The notes: a model not told the origin generated them from the sequence alone. A DNA stretch of 64,000 nucleotides from Typha latifolia (GCA_019914945.1 CM034111.1:7068001-7132000); one strand, 5' to 3'; shown: positions 23,501 to 35,755, numbered from the stretch's first letter. Numbers and translations are program-made.

Positions 23501-24057
23501 CTAGTATTGGTATGCCTCCCTATGAAGCATTATATGGCAGGAAATGCCGATCACCAATCGATTGGGAAGAAGTTGGAGAAAAGAAGGTTGAAAACTCAAT
23601 ACTAGTGCAAGCTACACTTGAGAAGATAAAGATAATTAGAGAACATATGAAGGTGGCACAAAGTAGACAGAAAAGTTATGCTGATAATAGGAGGAGTGAT
23701 TTGGAGTTTCAGGTTGGAGATAAAGTATTCTTAAGAGTTTCACCTTGGAAGGGTGTGTTTCGCTTTGGAAAGAAAGGAAAGTTAAGTCTTAGGTATATAG
23801 GACCTTATGAGATTCTTAGACGAGTGGGGCCTGTAGCTTATAGAGTAGCTTTACCCCCTGATTTAGCACAAATTCATAATGTGTACGACGTGTCAGTACT
23901 AAGGAAATATATATCAGATCCTTCACATGTGATTCATTATGAACCAGTTCAGTTGCAGCAAAATTTATCATATGAAGAGCAGCCTGTGAAGGTCCTTGCT
24001 AGAAGAGATAAAGTACTAAGAACAAAAGTTATACCCTTAGTAAAAATCCTGTGGTGG
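20590..24057 (+). pseudogene. pol: pol (protease, RT, RNase H, integrase) of the Tekay/Del-like element
   Basis: The order is protease with active site [12 protein letters not shown] (about 20790-20830); RT with [38 protein letters not shown] and catalytic FIDDILIYS (21460-21815); a TAG stop at 21913-21915 inside [16 protein letters not shown]; RNase H with [15 protein letters not shown] and a HHxSL-type block whose expected Asp is Tyr ([11 protein letters not shown], about 22420-22455); integrase with an H2C2 finger ([10 protein letters not shown]...CLTCQQVK) and the DDE residues in [14 protein letters not shown] and QSERTIQ; and a GPY-type tail. It is cut at 24057. Only one stop and one altered catalytic residue interrupt 3.4 kb, so decay is modest. 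Confidence 0.92.
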
Positions 24058-26338
24058 CTAGTGTTGTATGCCCACTCCGCCCATGAAAGGAATTCCAACC
24101 ATCTTCGTGATTGCTCACCAACGTAGCAATGTAGATATTGCTCAAAGCAACAATTAACTCTTTCAGTTTGCCCATCAGTTTGAGGATGGTAAGCGGAGCT
24201 CATCTTCAACTTGGTCCTTTGGAGATCTGACATTTCAGTCTAGAACTTGTTGGTCAAGATAGGATCTCGGTCGAACACAATAGAGCGTGGAACCCCATGG
24301 AGATGAACCACTTTGTGTATAAAAGCTTTCGCCACTGTCCAAGCCGTGTAAGGATGACATAGTGCGATGAAATGCATGTACTTACTGAGGCGATAACCAC
24401 AACCATGATCACAGATTTTCTTCGAACTGTTGGTAGGCCTTCATTGAAATCAAGTGAGAGGTCTCCCAGATCTGATATGGTATGGGCAGGGGCTGCAGCA
24501 AGCCAACGGAACGGGCTTGGTTGACTCAGTCTTGACCCGTTGGCATGTATCACAAACCTTGACATAGGCTCGCATATCGTTCTTCATCCCTGTCCATCTA
24601 TAGCTGCGTTTAAGACGGAAATAAGTTCTAGTCGTACCTTCACGGCCGGCTGCTTGAGAGCCACTGAAGTAGCTGATTAAAGCTCTTCTAACTTCAGCAT
24701 TTGTAGGCACCATAATGTGGCCTTGGATTAGAATCAAGCCATCCCTCATGGTGTGGTCCGATTCAGCCTGATTTTGCTCAATTTGAAGTCTGATCTTCTA
24801 GAGCTCTGAGTCTTCTTTGGTGGCAGTCCTGATTCTACCTAAGAGAGGAAATGTAGGACAAGACAAGGTGTCTAGTTCAGCCGGTTCTGGTTGCCTTGAT
24901 AGAGCATCTGCAGCACCATTTTCGCTGCCCTTCTTGTAGACTAAGTCGTATTAACTTGGCTAACCATTTCTGCTGCGCTGGTGTGTGGATTCGCTGTCCT
25001 AGGAGGTATGGCAGCGACCGCTGATAGGTGCGCACAATGAAGCAGCGCGCAAGTAGATAAGGTGTCCACTTCTCAATTGCATGAACCATAGCTGAGATGG
25101 CGCGATCTCCCCAATAGAGCCTTGCTCATGTTTGCTGTTGGTTTTCTTTCCTGCATCAAGACCTCTCCTAGACCTGTCCCCGATGCATCACATTCCACCA
25201 TGCCGATCCTAGTGAAGTCAGGCGAGTTAAGCACTGGTGCACTTGTCATAGCTTGTTTCAATTCCAGAAATGAAGATTCAGCTGTTTCACTCCAATTGAA
25301 CATGTTCTTGTGTAGGAGTGCAGTCAAAGGTGCCACGATCCATACATATCTTTGAACGAACTGCCGGTAGTATCTGGTCAATCCTAGAAACTCTCTAACC
25401 TCCTTGGGTGTTCTTGGCTTAGGCCAGCTCACCATGGCCGTAATCTTCTCCGAATTTGCCTCTACACCTTTGGCTGAGATTATGTGGCCTAGATAATCAA
25501 CTCGAGGTTGTGCCTAAGTGCATTTACTACTCTTGACTCATAGGCCATGTTAGTCCAGGATCCCCACAATTGTGCAGGTGGTCCATGTGCTCCTCTCGGG
25601 TTCTGCTATGGACGAGAATATCGTCAAAGAAAATCAGAACATACTGCCTTAGTAGGCGAAGAATCACATCACTCATTGGCCCTTGAAATGTCGCTACGGC
25701 ATTAGTGAGGCCGAAAGGCATCATGAGGAACTCGTAATGTCCATCGTGAGTCCGAAAAGGCTGTCTTGTGAACGTCTTCTGCTCAGACTCATATTTGTAG
25801 TATCCTGCACATAGATCCAGGAAGGCTGCACCCGCCAACTCCTCTAAGAGCTCCTCAATGATCGAAATAGGGTACGGTCTTTGATGGTGATCGAGAGTTG
25901 AGGGCGCAATAGTCTACACATAACCGCCATGAATTGTTCTTCCGCACAAGAAGTACAGGTGAAGAGTTGGCGCTATGGCTCAGTTGGATGATCCCTTGAT
26001 CTAGCATCTCACGCACCAGCCTTGTGATTGCCTCCTTCTGAGCGTGAGGGTATCGGTAGGGCCGTACATTGGTTGGACCAGCTCTTGGTGTGATCTCAAT
26101 GTGGTGGTCACAAGCTCCAACTGGGGGAAGCCCTTTTGGTTCTTCAAATACTCGTGGGTAGGCTTGCAAGACAGAATTCAAATCAGCCTTAATTTCATTA
26201 CCAGTGCTCCGGGTCCTTCTCGGGTTGAAACAAAGCCGTGGCAGCCAGTTTGTGGAAGTCCTTCTAGGGCCTGAAATGATGCTTTTGGGCAAGGTTTGAT
26301 CCCTTCTAGTTGCATTTGTGATGGAACCGAGCACTTGT
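24058..26338 (-). pseudogene. Ty3/gypsy pol fragment, protease/RT to integrase core, truncated
   Basis: Minus-strand frames in order: [21 protein letters not shown] (about 25925-25985), [21 protein letters not shown] and FFDDILVHSRT (RT, 25610-25780), LGLTRYYRQFV and MVECDASGTGLGEVLMQ (RNase H start, 25140-25400). Next come the integrase finger FRLKRSYRWTGM and VCDTCQRVKTE (24530-24640) and [16 protein letters not shown] with [11 protein letters not shown] (24058-24220). Frameshifts separate most pieces. The end at 24058 is exactly within the integrase core and pairs with the piece starting at 13671. It looks like a second gypsy family in which the plus-strand complex is inserted. Confidence 0.85.
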
Positions 26339-26620
26339 GATGTGAACCGGGTCAGAGATCGGATCACATCAAGGGGAGACTAGGCTCAATGGATTGAGTC
26401 TAGTTATCTTATCTGCTTATTTGATTTAATTAGAGTCTTATTAGGTTAGAATTTGTTAGTTAACTAATTCAGCTTTACGCAGTTTCAGAAAAATATTTAA
26501 AGGATATTCTACAGAAGACCAAATATTATAAAACTACTCGGAGAAGATCGAAGACGTCTTGATCTACAACTTCCATTTTCGAGGTTTCTCTAGATTTGGA
26601 TTCAAGTTAGCTATGATCTA
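26339..26620 (+). repeat. LTR 5' part, TGATGTGAACCGGG family
   Basis: It begins TGATGTGAACCGGGTC and contains AGGGGAGACTAGGCTCAATGG. The same sequence is inverted at 31010-31196 and, more divergent, at 30140-30397. The family resembles a set of LTRs that start with paired GATC/ACATC motifs. The right end is truncated. Confidence 0.65.
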
Positions 26621-26639
26621 GGAAATTTAATTTGTATAC

Positions 26640-27049
26640 AGTTTAGGAATGGAAGATTTCTAAACAAGAGAAAATCCAAACTCATTCCCCAAGCCGAAGG
26701 ATCTTTCAAGGTGTTGGAAAAGGTAAATGATAATTCTTACAAGATTCAATTACCAGGGGGCTACTATATATCTACGACTTTCAATGTTAGAGATTTAACT
26801 CCGTATTTTGAGGATGATGACTTTTCAGATTTGAGGACAAATCGAAATCAACCCAGGGAAGATGATGTGCCTCATGTTGGGTCATTGGCTCCTAGTTCTA
26901 TGCCAATTACTCGTTCTAAGTCCAAGGCTTTCCAAACTACTCTTGAGCAACTCTTTGTAGAGAAAATTGGCGGTATAGAAGACTCAGCAAATAATGAAGT
27001 GGAAATCAAGCCTAAAGGGACCATTTTGCTCATTTGTGAGAGTAATTAA
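26640..27049 (+). pseudogene. Ty3/gypsy integrase C-terminal tail
   Basis: The plus-strand frame shows NKRKSKLIPQAEGSFKVLEK, then NDNSYKIQLPGGYYISTTFN and VRDLTPYFEDDD and DLRTN. This is the 'GPFKVLExINDNAYKLDLP...SATFNVxDLSPYxxD' end of gypsy polyproteins. The frame stops at 27047-27049. No integrase core precedes it, so it is an isolated 3' fragment. Confidence 0.85.
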
Positions 27050-27400
27050 CTTGGTTTACAGTTGTGCATGATTCAGCCCATTTCAGGACCAGAAGAATAT
27101 GGATTAAGTTTTCATTTTCGTTCATCTTTCAGTGTTTTTTTAGTTCCTTTGAAAAGGCTTGTTTTGGAAGTTGAATGGACATGAAAGGAGTTCAGAAATT
27201 TCTCTTGATTAAGAGTTACGAAATTCTTATCTAAACCTTGGTTGAGTGGCAAATCTATCAATTCTTATCACTCAGCTTCTTCTCCTTCTTGAGTGTGGCG
27301 AATTATCCCAACAGAATTTGTTTGTGGCATTCCAAACTTATCAAACAAAGGCTATTATTTTCTTTTTATTTCTTCCTTTTGGAGCTTGTGAAGGCTCATT
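27050..27400 (+). repeat. 3' flank or LTR of the integrase-tail element
   Basis: It follows the pol stop directly. The portion 27211-27400 recurs at 8175-8370. No purine tract or terminal TG...CA pair could be fixed with certainty. Confidence 0.55.
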
Positions 27401-29472
27401 ATTTCAAGTGGTTCTTCCGCAACATATCAAGGACGATCCTTAGAAGTTGTAAATTCTCTTCCCATCACAAAGTCCTAAAAATATCATTCATTAAGCTCTG
27501 AAATATAGCTGGAGCATTAGTAAGTCCAAAAGACATAATGAAAAACTAAGTGTGTCTGTCGTGGATGCCGAATGCTGTTTTGTGCACATCGGCTAGTTTG
27601 ACTCTTATTTAGTGTTATCCCACTTTGGAATCCAGCTTTGAGAAGTAACAAGCTCCTGCAAGTTCATCCATCTAGCGTTGAGTGCTTGATAGTCCATAAA
27701 AAATCACCAAGTACCATCCAATTTTCTAACTAGCAAGACTAATAAGTGCTTCGACTTGGTCGTATCACTTCGCTGGATTGCTAAACTCTTGGACCATCTT
27801 GGTCATTGCCTCCTTTTGGATGAAGGGGGTATTGATATGGTTGTCAGTTAGCCAGACCTGCCCTTGACATAATTTCAATTTGGTGGTCTTGAGTTCTAGG
27901 AGGAGGTAGGCCATGTGGAGGTTGAAACACATCCTTGAATTCCTGCAAAACAACTCTCAAATCAGTCGGTAAAAAAGGTAATACATCATCATCCTTGGCA
28001 CCCGACTCTTGGCAACAATTCAAGGGAAAGCATGGTGCTTTCGACGTTTCTTTGTGGTGCTCAAAGCAACCAGGTTGATGGGGACATTTTCATGAATGAA
28101 CTCCATAGCCATGGTTGTGAAGTTGAGGGTGACTGGTCCAAGTTTTTGAAGCTCTTGCACGCCCAAGACCAAGTCAGCTCCTCTAAAGGTACAGCGGGTA
28201 TAAGTCGATGTAGAAGATATGGCATGAATGTGTAGTTGAACCTTGCAAAATATGCCCTTTGTTCTTAGTACTGATTCATCTCTTTTCGCCACATCTAAGC
28301 CTATGGAATGTTGCGACTCAAATCCCAAGTGTCTCACCATCCGCAAATCCATGAAATTGTGGGTGCTAGCTGAATAAGGATTAGAAATTTATGCTTTTTA
28401 ATCATACCTTCCACTCGAAGAGTTTTCGGACTGGTTTTGCCAGTGAAGGTATGCAATGATAACTCAGCACGAACTTATTGGTCACTATCCTCTTCAATAT
28501 TGTGTGCTTCTTCCTCCATTTGGTCGTCAATGTCGCCCTCGATATCATCCTCGTTTGCTTCTTCCATAAGCAAGATAGCAGCTAGTTGCTTAGCACACTT
28601 ATGCTAGGAACAAAGCGCTCGTGACAATAAAAATATAGTCCTTTAGTGCATCGTTCCTCTAACTCTTCTAGTGATAGTTGATGTCCAATCGTCCTTGGTT
28701 AGGCCCTCTGGTTAGGTCCAGATCAAGGACCATAAGGTCTGTTAGGGGCTGGTCGAACCTGCTGCGGACAATCAAACCTCGGGCCGATTGACTAGTGCCA
28801 CCCCATAGTCGTTGGCCCGCCGATGAGCTCACTGGTCTGCTGGTTTGAGGGCCGGTCCAGCCCCCTCTCATGGTCGACATTGTCCCCTCAATCTTCTCCT
28901 TGACCATCACAGCAAGTGTAAAGGCTCAAGTGATCAAGGCCACAACGTCTTGACTTCGGCTTGTATATCAGGGCATAGATAGCTAATGTAGGTTGTCCTC
29001 AACACAGAATCACTCCAACCATTAGCTCGTTTTCTGTTTCTTTCAAAGTCTTCATGATAAGCATCTAATACTTGAAAATTGTCATATTCGGTGGGAGCAA
29101 AATAGCAGCATAGCGACTCCGCAAAATCAGTCCAACTGATGAAAGGACAGGCACGGTTGGCTGATTGATGCCATCTTAGGGTTGTTTCTTCCTGGTGGAA
29201 AGATAATAAGAGTACTTTCTAGTCCTCGGGTGTTCCAAAGTATTCAAAGAATTGCTCCACTCAAAAAATCCAATCTAAAGGATCACCACCATGGTATTTG
29301 GGAAACTCTAAACAAATTGAGTGGCCTCTATCTTGGTGTCATCAAGGTCATCTATCAACTTGTTGATATCTGGACCTGGGCTCTCTAATGTCGAGATCAT
29401 AATTAGATTGGAAGTCATCTTGGGCAGTGACGCTCCTCTTGGCCTTTGGTACTCTTTGGTCTGATCTATAGT
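27401..29472 (-). pseudogene. Ty3/gypsy gag-protease-RT fragment
   Basis: On the minus strand: gag remnants (28920-29400), a broken zinc knuckle with GLYFYCHERFVPS (about 28600-28665), a protease-RT linker with FRGADLVLGVQELQKLGPV and TLNFTTMAMEF (28080-28190), then RT pieces including FSKLDSKVGYH and [20 protein letters not shown] (27480-27650). It carries many stops and frameshifts. The reading ends within RT at about 27401, where it meets the plus-strand LTR fragment. It is older than the pol at 20590-24057, judged by its decay. Confidence 0.8.
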
Positions 29473-29620
29473 TGATGTGATCCGGGTCTGATTGGATCAA
29501 TTCATAGACACATTGGGCTCGATTGATTGAGTCTATTTATCTTTTAATTATTTCATGATTTAAGCCTTTTAGGCAAATCTAGTTTAGTCATGTGAGCCAT
29601 TAAGGCAAGACGAAATAAGT
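29473..29620 (+). repeat. LTR 5' fragment, same family as 4711-5226
   Basis: It begins TGATGTGATCCGGGTCTG and matches the start of the LTRs at 4711-6916 and 32164-32739 up to AAGGCAAGACGAAATAAGTC, then stops. Confidence 0.75.
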
Positions 29621-30079
29621 CATGACAGCCCTAGCCAAGCTTTGGAACCCTAGCCACCATCTAGGATCTTCATTGCTGCCTTCCTTTTCCTCTAGCCAAG
29701 CCCTTTTGACCTAAGGAATGACCCTACTTCTTCTCTTTCCCTCCCCAACCGACTACCTCGAGTTCCACCATAGTCATCTTCGGCCTCCCCTTTCCAAAAT
29801 CCATCCTGATAGACTCATTCTCCATCCCGAATTTATCCCAATCCTAAAAGCATTCAACCATCTAACCATTTGATCTTGAGTTACCCTCTTAACTTTGGAG
29901 ATCCACGATAACCCTAACTTTCTCTACATGAGTTGAAATCTAGTTCTGTCTTTGGATTTTGACTCGCAGTGATTGTGGTTAGGAAGGTGATCGATACAAA
30001 GTTCCATCCAAACATCTATCAAGAAACTACTATGAATCAGATCAAGCCAGTTCTGAACATTATAGAGAATAAAATAAAA
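29621..30079. other. Spacer, no feature recognised
   Basis: Mixed CT-rich sequence with no convincing frame, terminus or repeat match inside the window. It probably belongs to a degraded LTR or leader. Confidence 0.3.
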
Positions 30080-30397
30080 GAGTCATAAACAAACTAATAA
30101 GCTTAGCTAAACCAGTGTTCCCTATACCTTCTCGAATTATTTCTTTGTCCCACCATAGATAATGTCCAAATCTAGAGAAACTCTGAACTTGAAAGTTTTT
30201 GGTCATGACATTTCCAATCTTATTCAATTAGTTTTCTAATATTTGGATGTCATATGAATATTCTATGAATAGTTTACCAAAACTATGCGGAGCTGGATTT
30301 AGTTGCCTAAACTATATAAGAAAATAAGATAAATTAGACTCGACCCATCGAGCCCAATGTCCCTATGATGTGATCTGATCTGGCTTGGTTCATATCA
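30080..30397 (-). repeat. Degenerate LTR, minus-oriented
   Basis: Read on the minus strand from 30397 it begins TGATATGAACC and contains the GGGCTCGATGGGTCGAGTC block. It is preceded by a purine-rich tract (complement of ATCCACCATGCTTCC). It is related to 26339-26620 and 31010-31196. Confidence 0.6.
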
Positions 30398-31196
30398 ATC
30401 CACCATGCTTCCGGCCCCCTTATTCTCATGCTGATCGTGGTGGTTTTCAAACCTGTTACATACTAGATCTGAAATGATCCGTCTAAAGGATGATTATGAA
30501 AATTTAGGTGGAGGTAGCCTCATGAGGTAGGGTTCTAATGGCTCTAGTTTCATCTAAATCCGAGATCAGAATGAAAAGATAAAAATAAAATAGCTGAGAT
30601 AGGTCAAGGAGGGTAGAATGATAATTTTCGACGTTGTGGCGGTCGTCAGAGGGTGGTGGACGGCCAAGGGTGGTGGTGGACGACCGTGTAATAGGGTGGC
30701 TGCTGGAGGTAGGAGGTGGCTAGGGTTTGAAAGCTTTATGGGGATCTACGATTATGATCTACAGAATAATTATCAATACATATCCACTCCTATTTATAGG
30801 AGTAAAAATCCATAGCAGATCAGATCCACATGCGGATTATCCAATTTATTTGAAATTCAAACAACAAGATAAAGCTAACTAACTAACTAAATCAGCCTTC
30901 TTTATCTTTCACGGATTATTCATTTTGTGATAGATAGATTTCGAATCTGGAGATGTCGTGAATACCAAATTTGTAGATCTGGAGGTTGGCAATCTTATCT
31001 AGTTAGTTTGATATTATTCGGACGTCTGTAGAATATTCTACGAATATTTTCCCGAAACTGCGTAGAGCTAGATTTAGCTAATTAAATAAAATCCTAACCT
31101 TCTAACTAAACTAAATAAGAAAATAAGATAACTAGACTCAATCTATTAAGTCCAATCTCCCCTTGATGTGATCTGATCTGACCCGGTTCGCATCAA
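30398..31196 (-). repeat. LTR remnant, minus-oriented, family of 8886-9346
   Basis: From 31196 the minus strand begins TGATGCGAACCGGGTC. A TATA-like CTCCTATAAATAGG lies near 30789. GGTAGCCTCATGAGG at 30511 matches 8886 and 10629. The inner edge near 30400-30510 is not resolved. Confidence 0.6.
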
Positions 31197-31480
31197 AACC
31201 CTCCGTTGCTCTCAAACTACTTGTCCTCGATGTCTGCTTGGGTCTCCTCCGCAATATGGAGGGGGGAGGGTCCCACGGTGGTTTCTTTATAGGGCCTACT
31301 GGTCAAGTCATAGTCCACCCTAGCCATGGGTGGCTTAGGCCAAATCATAGTTGTAGGTGGTTTTGTCAAAGCCCTAGTTGTCAGATGAGATGAGTTTTTA
31401 GCTTGTGGCATGCCATCTTGTGGGTCAGCCTTTCGTGGGTTGGGCCTTGTATGCAACCAAGGGAATAGTGCGCCTCAAAC
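31197..31480 (-). mobile_element. Internal remnant of a non-autonomous LTR element
   Basis: It follows the LTR start at 31196 and has a LEDK-like block (complement of ACTTGTCCTCGATG) and CCCTAG/GGTGG repeats like those at 5760-6020. There is no gag or pol. Confidence 0.5.
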
Positions 31481-31689
31481 TTGAGGGTGTTAATTCATTA
31501 TTGTGTAATTAGGAGCTAAAGAGTAAAATGTAATAAATGAGATAAAAGTTATGTATGATAGAGTTATGTTACATAAGTTGTTGATTTGATCAGAATGTTA
31601 TGAAACTAAGAATGTTAAATCTTAGCATACAAGTATGATCTAAATTTTGGGATTGAAATTTTTATAAGGGGTCAAGGAAAAGTAATAAT
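31481..31689. other. AT-rich spacer, nothing recognised
   Basis: No frame, repeat match or terminus seen. Confidence 0.4.
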
Positions 31690-32138
31690 AACCCAGCCCT
31701 AAAAAAACTAAAAAAAAGTAAAATTTTAATTATGGGCACGACTACAACTTTGGTTGGTCTCGTGCCCTTGCAGCCAAGGCGCGCATAGGCTCCCCTAGCC
31801 GCCAGCTCGGCTAACCGGGTTGGGTCAACTATCCCGATGTGCCTGATGCCACCTCTCTTCCTACCATTTTCCCCTCCTACCACTCGTCTCCTTCTCTTTA
31901 CTTACCCTCTCTTTCTCTCTTTCTCTTGTTATCTGATATGATGCGGGCCAACCCAATCATCTCTGGTGAACTAGATAGGGGCCAAACCCTCTTAGATTAA
32001 TTCGATTTGTTTGTATATTGTTGCAATTTAGTCCTTAGTCAAGTTAGTCGGGTCAAGCTCTTTAAGCTGACCGACTGAGTCAAGTTAGGTGGCCACCAAC
32101 TTGTGGTGCACAACCTAATCATAGAAGGATGTTAGGAG
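31690..32138 (+). repeat. 5' part of a Tekay-related long LTR
   Basis: TAATAATAACCCAGCCC, an A-rich run, then ATTATGGGCACGACTAC parallels the LTR start at 45818. A CT-rich tract follows at 31890-31930. It is cut before the polypurine tract at 32139. Confidence 0.55.
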
Positions 32139-32163
32139 CATGATGGGGGCGGACTGGTGGAGT
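32139..32163 (+). other. Polypurine tract before a 3' LTR
   Basis: The purine-rich GATGGGGGCGGACTGGTGGAG sits directly before the LTR start TGATGTGATCC. The equivalent on the minus strand at 5227-5240 ends GCATGGTGGAG. Confidence 0.65.
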
Positions 32164-32739
32164 GATGTGATCCAAGTCTGATTGAATCAATTCATAGGGA
32201 CATTGGGCTCAATGGATCAAGTTTATTTATTTTTTAATTATTTCATGATGTAAGCTTTTAAAGCAAGTTTAGTTTAGTCATATGAGTCATTAAGGCAAGT
32301 CCAAATAAGTCTTAAAAACTCGTAAGTCTTAAAAGCCCTTAAGGCAGGTCTAATTAAGTCAAGTAAGTCTTTAGAGCAAATCCAATCAAGTCATGTAAGC
32401 CTTTACGGCAAATTCGAATTCGTGTAGTGTTAGCCTTTAAGGCTAGTCCTAGTGGGACCCATTGTACCTAATCTCTATATATATAAGTGCTGGGCTTCTT
32501 TGTTGAATCATCTAAGCATTAAGAAATTATTTTAGCTTGAATTTATCTTAGGAATAAGAGTAAGATAACCTAGGAGTAGACATAAACTAATCTCCTTTCA
32601 TCACCACAATCATTGCCCATCGTTTTTCTCACCATCACCGCCACCATCATCTTCTTCCACCCTCTATATCTACTATCATTCACCCTAACTGAAGCTTATA
32701 CTCTCTTGTCGCGGATTGACTCTAGTCGGTCTGTAACAT
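32164..32739 (+). repeat. Complete LTR (576 bp), family of 4711-5226
   Basis: It starts TGATGTGATCC and ends GGTCTGTAACA. A TATA box CTATATATATAAG lies near 32481. A polypurine tract just upstream makes it a 3' LTR whose internal domain has been lost. The flanking 5-mers (TGGAG and TGTGG) are not a target duplication. Confidence 0.8.
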
Positions 32740-33700
32740 GTGGCCCAACCCGTGACCCACCAAGGAGATGGATGGGGGTTGGCTTAAGCCCAACCCTTCC
32801 TCATCATCTCCTTCTGAGGGACGGTGGTAGCAACCACCATCACTAGAGGGGCTGAGCCCCAAGGCCAACAGGTATGGCGACCGACACTCATCACCCTAGA
32901 GTAGGTGGTTGGCCGAAAGGAAAGAAAAAAGAGGAAGAAGAGGGTGGTTCGAGCTCATCAATGGGAGGGAGAGAACAAGCTTGCAATCCAAGAGGGAGAG
33001 GATCTGAAGACATACCAAAACCTTCAGTGGAAGGAGTAGGTGCTCAAGCATAAATGCCCATTAACCTGGGTGGAAAGGGGAGGTAGTCCATGGCTGGCGG
33101 CCAAAGAAGTTCTCATTTTTGGTAAAAAGGGTGAAGCCCACCAAGCCGAGCATCCACCTCTTCTTCTCAAAGAAGGGAATCAGACGAGGCCAACGAGCAA
33201 GGCCACCATCACTGACGAACACAACCGACGAATGGAGGCAACATGGCGTAGCCTCCCATGCACCCCGTGGACATCCAAAATCAATACCTATGGCAAGAGG
33301 ACAATGAAGCGGAGCTTCCGGATCGGCTAGAGGTCGACCTGAAGTCACCATCCAACAGGTTCCTCCAGTGAAGGTGAAATAGAAAAGCTAGAATTAAAAC
33401 CATAATTTCTTAACTAAAAACAAATTAATTAACTGGAGAAGCATAGGAGCTAACCTAAGGATGGTCTCGAGGGTTTGGATTAGTCTAGCATTGCTCCGGT
33501 GCTGGGGGCTTCGTTGGCTTCAATGTCAGTAGCAATAAAGGAGTAAGAGGGAGGGAGGGAGGGAGTGGAGTAGCAATAAAGGAGTAAGAGGGAGGGAGGG
33601 AATGAAGGTGGACTGGAGAGGGAGAGTGAACAGTGGCAACAATGGGTATAATGAAAAAATATAGGGTGAGTAATTAGTTAGACAATGCACACACTTGACA
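32740..33700. other. Repeat-derived spacer with a short tandem duplication
   Basis: GC-moderate sequence resembling LTR leader DNA. A unit of about 45 bp (GTAGCAATAAAGGAGTAAGAGGGAGGG) is duplicated at 33527-33600. Short frames on both strands (33040-33351) overlap and show no domain. Confidence 0.4.
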
Positions 33701-35455
33701 CGTGCAGAATTTTTTTTTTCAAGTGTTAAACTTTCTTTCTTCACCTTTTTACTCTCACTACTAGATTCTAAAAAAAATAACATTAATAGATATGTCACTT
33801 ATGGACACGAGATTATTTATTCACAGCATGGTTATAACCTTGCATTCTTAGGTTATAACCCTGCTGTGCGGGCGGGGTTATTCATCCGCACAACGTGGTT
33901 AATATCTGCTGCCCCACACTACTATAAAAAATATACATCTTCGCACATGGACTTATTTCACATATTCAACATGAATTGTATGGTCCAATAAATCATTACT
34001 TAATTTATATGCTACAACTTGACGTTTTCGTATGACTTTGTCGGATGCCAATTATCTTTGCACAGGTAAGAACTTTGGCTTTGAACTTGGCCAGGTTGTT
34101 CGAACGTCAAACTTTGCAAGAGCTAAACAATCTAAAGGAGAAAGACTTCAAAGAGGTTAATAGCCATGATCACACCAGTTGCAAAGAGATCACGACCAAC
34201 CACAACGGACTAGCCACTACTAAATACAGGGTATTTCAACCACCGTTGATCGTGTGCGCCAATTGAGATCCGAGGATGACGACAGCTTCGAAAAGATGAC
34301 TATAATGGATGCCTCTCGAGATAGGGTGATGTGGAAACTGGTTCACGCGAACAACTAGTGTTTGGTGATGCGCCCTTGTGAATGCCCTTTTTACAGTTGG
34401 GCAGAACGTGTAATTTTCACAAACGAAAAACTCAAAAATGTAAGAATGCAGTGCTAGTGCAGAGATGTTTGTGAAAGTAAATGCGAAAACATTACTTCTT
34501 TGTGCAGAGAAAATTTGAAATATTTCTTTCTGCCTGTCATATAATGCGTGGAAGTTGCAAAATGTGAGTAAGTTTCTCTCTGCAATTATGTAGTGCAAGT
34601 ATATAGAGAATTTAGTCCGCACTTCTAACAATAAATATTGCAATTATACATAAATTTATATTACTACTACCTTAAATCTAATAAAGGACATTTTAGTCAT
34701 TTGATATAAAAAACATCATCAATTTACAATGCAATTTTAATATTCTCAAATACTTTAATATCAGCTTTATATCACATTAAATATAATTATTACTCCTTAT
34801 ACTAATATACAGCTAAATATTATAATAGCGTATTCCATTATTAGCTCTCTTTTTCTAGTATTAAAATTAGAATACTTTCTCTAGAGTTGGCCTTCCATTC
34901 CACAAGTGGACCGAGCCTTAGGGTGTGAATATACTTATATTCAATTTGTGAAATAGGTCTAATTTATATATATATATCCTGAAAATCCATATAACAAATG
35001 CTATCAAGAAAAACATATAGAAATTTAACTAATATCACGTTTATTATTAACTTACACGAAATGAATATGAATATATCTAATATTCAATCCATATCTATAA
35101 TTAGCAAATATAGTAACAAAGTTCATTATCCATATCTGAAAACAAAAAATGCACATCAATATGATTTTGGCGCTATCAAATCTGTATCAGATCCATTTAT
35201 ACCCCAGGCAACTGTCTTATTGACACTAGATCAATTAGAGCGACACATCATACATGGGTTTTTAACCAATTTACAAGGGTAAATCCTAGGACTCATTTAT
35301 GAGTTCATAGATGGTCAAATTAGTGAAAGGACACATTTACATGAGAAAAGTAAGCGAAGAGATACACGGCAGTAAGTTTTGGAAAAATATAGAGATTTTT
35401 TGTCTCAATATAATTATCCCAAATATATATTTAACATCCTTCTAAATTCCTCCAG
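33701..35455. other. Intergenic DNA downstream of the RRM gene
   Basis: AT-rich sequence. The short frames at 34045-34266 (+) and 34236-34643 (-) overlap each other and show no known domain. A weak DASRDRVMWKLVHA-like string near 34300-34345 hints at a LINE tail, but this is too short to call. Confidence 0.4.
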
Positions 35456-35755
35456 CCATGAGTGGTTTAATCATCGAAATACTCGTGCACCATAACATCA
35501 TCCAGAATGAGTCCTGAGTCCTGAGCAGAAATACGAGAATTTAAATTGACCAAAACACTCAGATCCAAACTAAGCTGAAGACAGAATCTAGTGTTAATGA
35601 TACCACATAGCTAGCAATCCAGCAGTAAAACATACATAACAAATTGCTGTGAGAACTAATAATAGCAACTTGGTGGTAGACAAAGCTCACAGCCTACTTG
35701 ACCCAAGAGTTCAATTGTAAGAAATTTTAAACTGCCTTTCAGCAGCTTAGCAGTA
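35456..35755 (-). other. Probable 3' untranslated region of the RRM gene
   Basis: AT-rich minus-strand sequence directly after the stop codon. No single polyadenylation site can be fixed; AATATA/AATTAT-like signals lie near 35400-35430 (complement). Confidence 0.5.

Larger units (their letters stand above)
16765..24057 (+). mobile_element. Tekay/Del-like Ty3/gypsy retrotransposon, 5' LTR to integrase tail, 3' truncated
   Basis: The element has a 5' LTR (16765-19272), a primer binding site (19281-19292), gag (19451-20580) and protease-RT-RNase H-integrase (about 20590-24057). The domain order, with integrase last and a long LTR, is that of Ty3/gypsy. The integrase block [20 protein letters not shown] and the following residues resemble the Tekay/Del branch of chromoviruses, an inference by motif. 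It ends abruptly at about 24057 within the pol tail ([11 protein letters not shown]). There is no 3' LTR or polypurine tract. A minus-strand gypsy element follows without spacer. Confidence 0.9.

Noticed and set aside
32159..32744. Target duplication for the LTR at 32164-32739
   Set aside because: The flanking five bases (TGGAG and TGTGG) differ, and the left flank is a polypurine tract, so the LTR is part of a truncated element and not a clean solo insertion.
33935..33965. CACTACTATAAAAAA-like string resembling a CACTA or Mutator-like transposon end
   Set aside because: No matching inverted end or target duplication was found downstream.
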